NCBI GenBank assembly: GCA_002451165.1
Contig: DKBH01000089.1
Span: 38,904 to 46,819, forward strand
Length of the DNA stretch: 7,916 nt
Origin: Nitrospiraceae bacterium UBA6905
Lineage (GTDB): Bacteria; Nitrospirota; Thermodesulfovibrionia; Thermodesulfovibrionales; UBA6898
Direction of reading: 5' to 3'
Shown here: positions 5,682-7,916 of the stretch, one piece after another
Position numbering within the stretch: the first letter of the stretch is position 1
Layout: each line of letters starts with the position of its first letter
The notes under the pieces: model-generated
What the model was told of the DNA's origin: nothing
The model's input: the letters and a program-made list of their open reading frames with translations, nothing else
The model's database searches: none
Made by a program: the position numbers and the translations under genes

Positions 5682-5684
5682 CCC

Positions 5685-6704
5685 GTGCGCGCTGCTATCC
5701 TGAAAGAACCCGGAAGCATTGAGGTCTGCAGCTTACCGCTTCCCGTCCCGGCCGAAGGAGAACTGCTCATAAAGGTAAAGGCTGCCCTCACCTGCGGCAC
5801 TGACCTCAAGGCATTTCTGCGGGGGCATGCACTCATTCCTATGCCCGGACCGTTCGGCCATGAATATGCCGGTATCGTCGTGAAGAAGGGAAAGGGCGTA
5901 AGGCGGTTCAGGGTTGGCGACCCGGTCATGGGGGTGCACAGCGCGCCCTGCCGTGCATGTGCGTTCTGCAGGAGCGGGCATTACCATCTCTGTGAGAATA
6001 TCATGACGACCAAGGTCCTGGGATCGTTCGCAGAGTACCTGCTCATACCGCGGCATGTTGTCGAGCAGAACATATTCAGGAAACCGGAAAACATAGGCTT
6101 TGACGAAGCAGCATTTCTTGAACCCCTCGCCTGCGTCGTACACGGGATGGAGCCTCTGCATATCACCCGGGGAGACACGGTGCTGATAATCGGGGCCGGC
6201 CCCATCGGGTTGCTTCATCTCCTCCTTGCGCGATCACGGGGCGCGAAGGTTTTGATTACCGGGCTTGAAGAGGAACGCCTCAGGACAGCGAAGGTGCTCG
6301 GTGCTGCCGCAGTGTTCCATCCGTCACGTACGGCAAAATCCGTCAGCGAGGCAACAGACGGCATGGGAGTGGACTATGTCTTTGAATGCACCGGACAGCC
6401 GCAGGTGTGGGAAACTGCTGTCGATTATGTGCGACGAGGCGGAACGGTTGTCCTTTTTGGGGGCTGCAGGGCAGGCACCACGGTTACCTTCAGCGCTGAC
6501 AGGATACATTATGACGAGATCACGCTCAAAGGCGTGTTCCATTTCACCCCCCGGGATGTGAAAAGGGCCTTTGCCCTTTTGCGGGGACGGAAGATCCCGG
6601 TGAAGAAACTGATAACCAGCACATGCTCCCTGCAGGAGATCCCTGAGGTATTTGTCAAGCTCGCGAGGGGCGAAGGAATAAAATATGCGGTCATCCCTGC
6701 CTGA
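5685..6704 (+). CDS. Zinc-dependent medium-chain dehydrogenase (sorbitol/iditol 2-dehydrogenase-like)
   Basis: The 339-residue protein is a full-length MDR-type NAD(P)-dependent alcohol or polyol dehydrogenase, probably cytoplasmic. The N-terminal GroES-like catalytic domain holds the catalytic-zinc ligands Cys37 (in CGTD), His59-Glu60 (GHE) and Glu146 (FLEPLACVVHG). The structural-zinc lobe has Cys89, Cys92, Cys95 and Cys103. The Rossmann domain begins with VLIIGAGPIG (Gly170-x-Gly172-xx-Gly175). The C-terminal part, with DRIHYDEITLKGVFHFTPRD and LITSTCSLQEIPEVF, resembles the iditol-2-dehydrogenase-like group. All key residues are present, so it should be active; the substrate (polyol, sugar alcohol or threonine-like) cannot be told. 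It starts with GTG, 3 nt after the membrane-protein gene, and its end overlaps the next gene by 20 nt. A second dehydrogenase follows one gene later. Confidence 0.92.
   Translation: MRAAILKEPGSIEVCSLPLPVPAEGELLIKVKAALTCGTDLKAFLRGHALIPMPGPFGHEYAGIVVKKGKGVRRFRVGDPVMGVHSAPCRACAFCRSGHYHLCENIMTTKVLGSFAEYLLIPRHVVEQNIFRKPENIGFDEAAFLEPLACVVHGMEPLHITRGDTVLIIGAGPIGLLHLLLARSRGAKVLITGLEEERLRTAKVLGAAAVFHPSRTAKSVSEATDGMGVDYVFECTGQPQVWETAVDYVRRGGTVVLFGGCRAGTTVTFSADRIHYDEITLKGVFHFTPRDVKRAFALLRGRKIPVKKLITSTCSLQEIPEVFVKLARGEGIKYAVIPA
6672..6677 (+). promoter_or_regulatory. Ribosome binding site within the dehydrogenase end
   Basis: GAAGGA ends 7 nt before the ATG at 6685. It supports a start inside the dehydrogenase gene and hence a 20-nt overlap that would couple translation. 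Confidence 0.6.
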
Positions 6705-7530
6705 TGGCAACAGCCTGAACGGCTTCCTGCGGACCAGGGGTGCAGGCTTTATCATTGCCCTGATCTCATCGTTAGTGCTCAGCCGGCCGGCCCCGGCGCA
6801 GCTTTACCAGTATTTTGACGAGGAAGGGACACGCATCGTCACCGATGATCCCTACGGCACGAAAAAGAAAACTCCCTACCATTACCGCGATGCCGAGAAA
6901 CAGCGGCAGGGTGTTCCGCAGCAAAATATCAGGCTCAATTTCAGGGATGATGTGTTCTATGATTTTTATCCGGTGACAGGGCGCAGCCTCCATGAACTCG
7001 TCGTGGCCACGGACAGCCTCGGCCCCTTCGATGCGAAGGAAGGGAGACGATATGCTGCCCAGACGCAGTGGAGATTCGGGCTCTCCTATCAGCTCGATTA
7101 TAGCTATCGGCGCCAGGGAGACCTTGTCACGGCACAGGTGAGCGTCCACGATATCGACTTCCGGCCGGATATTACGGTCCTCCTGCCCGAACTCTCGGAC
7201 CCCCAACTCCTTCCTTCGCATGAGCTGAAGCTGTGGGAGCAGTATGTACAGCGGATTCTGGCGCACGAGCATGACCATGTGCGCATCCTGCAGGACCCGC
7301 GTTTCCGGCGGGAGATTGTCGATGGCATCTCATGGATCCGGGAACTTAGCTTTTCCGCCCCTGACGATGGACGGCAGGATGAGGCTGTCCGGAGAACCGT
7401 TGATGCACGCGTCACCCTTGTGGTGCACGAGCATATCCGGATGATCAAACAGCTGAATGACGCATACGACGACGTTACTGACCATGGCAGGAAGCCTGAC
7501 ATGCGGGACGCCTTTTTTCAGGACCTCTGA
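6685..7530 (+). CDS. Secreted DUF4124-DUF922 protein, predicted zinc protease
   Basis: The 281-residue protein has an N-terminal signal (hydrophobic stretch about 20-33, cleavage likely after APA at 38). A DUF4124-like beta segment follows at about 40-56 (LYQYFDEEGTRIVTDDP), then a DUF922 domain at about 92-205. The latter shows the family pattern YDFYPVTGRSLHEL, YAAQTQWRFGLSY and LWEQYVQRILAHEHDHVRI. HEHDH at residues 194-198 is an HExxH zinc motif, and DUF922 proteins are described as predicted secreted zinc-dependent proteases. Glu195 would be the catalytic base; the third zinc ligand is not certain (His249/His251 in VVHEHIRM are candidates). It should act in the periplasm or outside, unlike its cytoplasmic dehydrogenase neighbours. 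The C-terminal 70 residues are charged and probably helical. Confidence 0.85.
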   Translation: MRSSLPDGNSLNGFLRTRGAGFIIALISSLVLSRPAPAQLYQYFDEEGTRIVTDDPYGTKKKTPYHYRDAEKQRQGVPQQNIRLNFRDDVFYDFYPVTGRSLHELVVATDSLGPFDAKEGRRYAAQTQWRFGLSYQLDYSYRRQGDLVTAQVSVHDIDFRPDITVLLPELSDPQLLPSHELKLWEQYVQRILAHEHDHVRILQDPRFRREIVDGISWIRELSFSAPDDGRQDEAVRRTVDARVTLVVHEHIRMIKQLNDAYDDVTDHGRKPDMRDAFFQDL

Positions 7531-7533
7531 ATT

Positions 7534-7916
7534 ATGAAAGTGGCGCGGCTCTACAGCTTTGCCGACATCCGGATCGAAGATGACCCCATACCTGAGCCGG
7601 GGCCTGATGATGCGCTGTTAAGGACGCGCGCCTGCGGTATCTGCTCAGGCGATGTTATGCCGTGGTATATTGAGCAGAAAGCACCGTTGGTAATCGGGCA
7701 CGAGCCGTCGGGCGTGATCGAAGCCGTGGGCGACCGGGTCGCTGCGTTCACACAGGGAGACCGGGTCTTTGTCCACCATCATGCGCCCTGCATGGCATGT
7801 CGGTTCTGCAGACGGGGAGATTTTGTCCAGTGCGCGACATGGAAGGCATCTCGCATCGTGCCCGGCGGCATCTCTGAATTTATCCTGGTGCCTGCAGTGA
7901 ACCTGCAGAACGATAC
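7534..7916 (+). CDS. Second zinc-dependent medium-chain dehydrogenase, 3'-truncated by the window edge
   Basis: The first 127 residues of a GroES-like MDR dehydrogenase are visible. It begins MKVARLYSFADIRIEDDPIP. The catalytic-zinc ligands are Cys37 (ACGICSGD) and His56-Glu57 (IGHEPSG). A histidine run HHH (81-83) precedes the structural-zinc cysteines 86, 89, 92 and 100. The frame is open to the last base, so the Rossmann domain lies outside. It is related to the dehydrogenase at 5685 but clearly diverged, so the pair is not a recent duplication. It starts 3 nt after the protease-like gene, with AGGA about 10 nt upstream of the ATG, and belongs to the same operon. Confidence 0.88.
   Translation, partial: MKVARLYSFADIRIEDDPIPEPGPDDALLRTRACGICSGDVMPWYIEQKAPLVIGHEPSGVIEAVGDRVAAFTQGDRVFVHHHAPCMACRFCRRGDFVQCATWKASRIVPGGISEFILVPAVNLQND

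Noticed and set aside
1..7916. CRISPR array, toxin-antitoxin pair, restriction or other defence system
   Set aside because: No regularly spaced repeats, no Cas, nuclease, methylase-endonuclease or toxin-like proteins were found on either strand.

Overview
The window looks like a bacterial chromosome segment made of a decaying accessory region (about 1-5400) followed by an intact, tightly packed operon (5433 to the right edge). The SOUL-family lipoprotein, the DUF922 secreted protease-like protein and the sorbitol/iditol-type zinc dehydrogenases suggest a Gram-negative, perhaps of the Nitrospirota or Desulfobacterota kind. This is a guess from gene content; no marker gene is present to fix the taxonomy.

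Left part (1-1964, + strand). The right half of an IS3-family insertion sequence runs to a terminal repeat ending at 835. It abuts the C-terminal third of a SAM-dependent methyltransferase gene, which it presumably interrupted. The transposase has lost one base near 631, so its reading frame drifts through the terminal repeat and fuses by chance to the methyltransferase remnant. A gene for an alpha/alpha-toroid (terpene cyclase/prenyltransferase-like) protein follows directly; it is broken by an in-frame TAG at 1788 but stays open to 1964.

Middle part (2174-5280, mostly - strand). An intact SOUL-family lipoprotein gene follows, and slightly overlaps, a pyridoxamine-phosphate-oxidase-like (split-barrel) pseudogene carrying two TAG codons and a one-base insertion. 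Then come two copies of a repeat of about 228 bp (3426-3653 and 4799-5027), each holding part of the same decayed, unrecognised gene, and two degenerate tRNA-Glu 3' ends in the same orientation, the second with a good intrinsic terminator behind it. Between the tRNA remnants sits one intact small gene for a secreted Tyr/Arg/Gly-rich protein. This looks like a scar of repeated recombination or integration at a tRNA-Glu locus.

Right part (5433-7916, + strand). Four genes are packed with gaps of 3 nt, an overlap of 20 nt and a gap of 3 nt: a small three-helix membrane protein, a zinc-dependent medium-chain dehydrogenase, a secreted DUF4124/DUF922 metalloprotease-like protein, and a second zinc-dependent dehydrogenase cut by the window edge. 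The spacing implies co-transcription and translational coupling. The physiological substrate cannot be read from the sequence.
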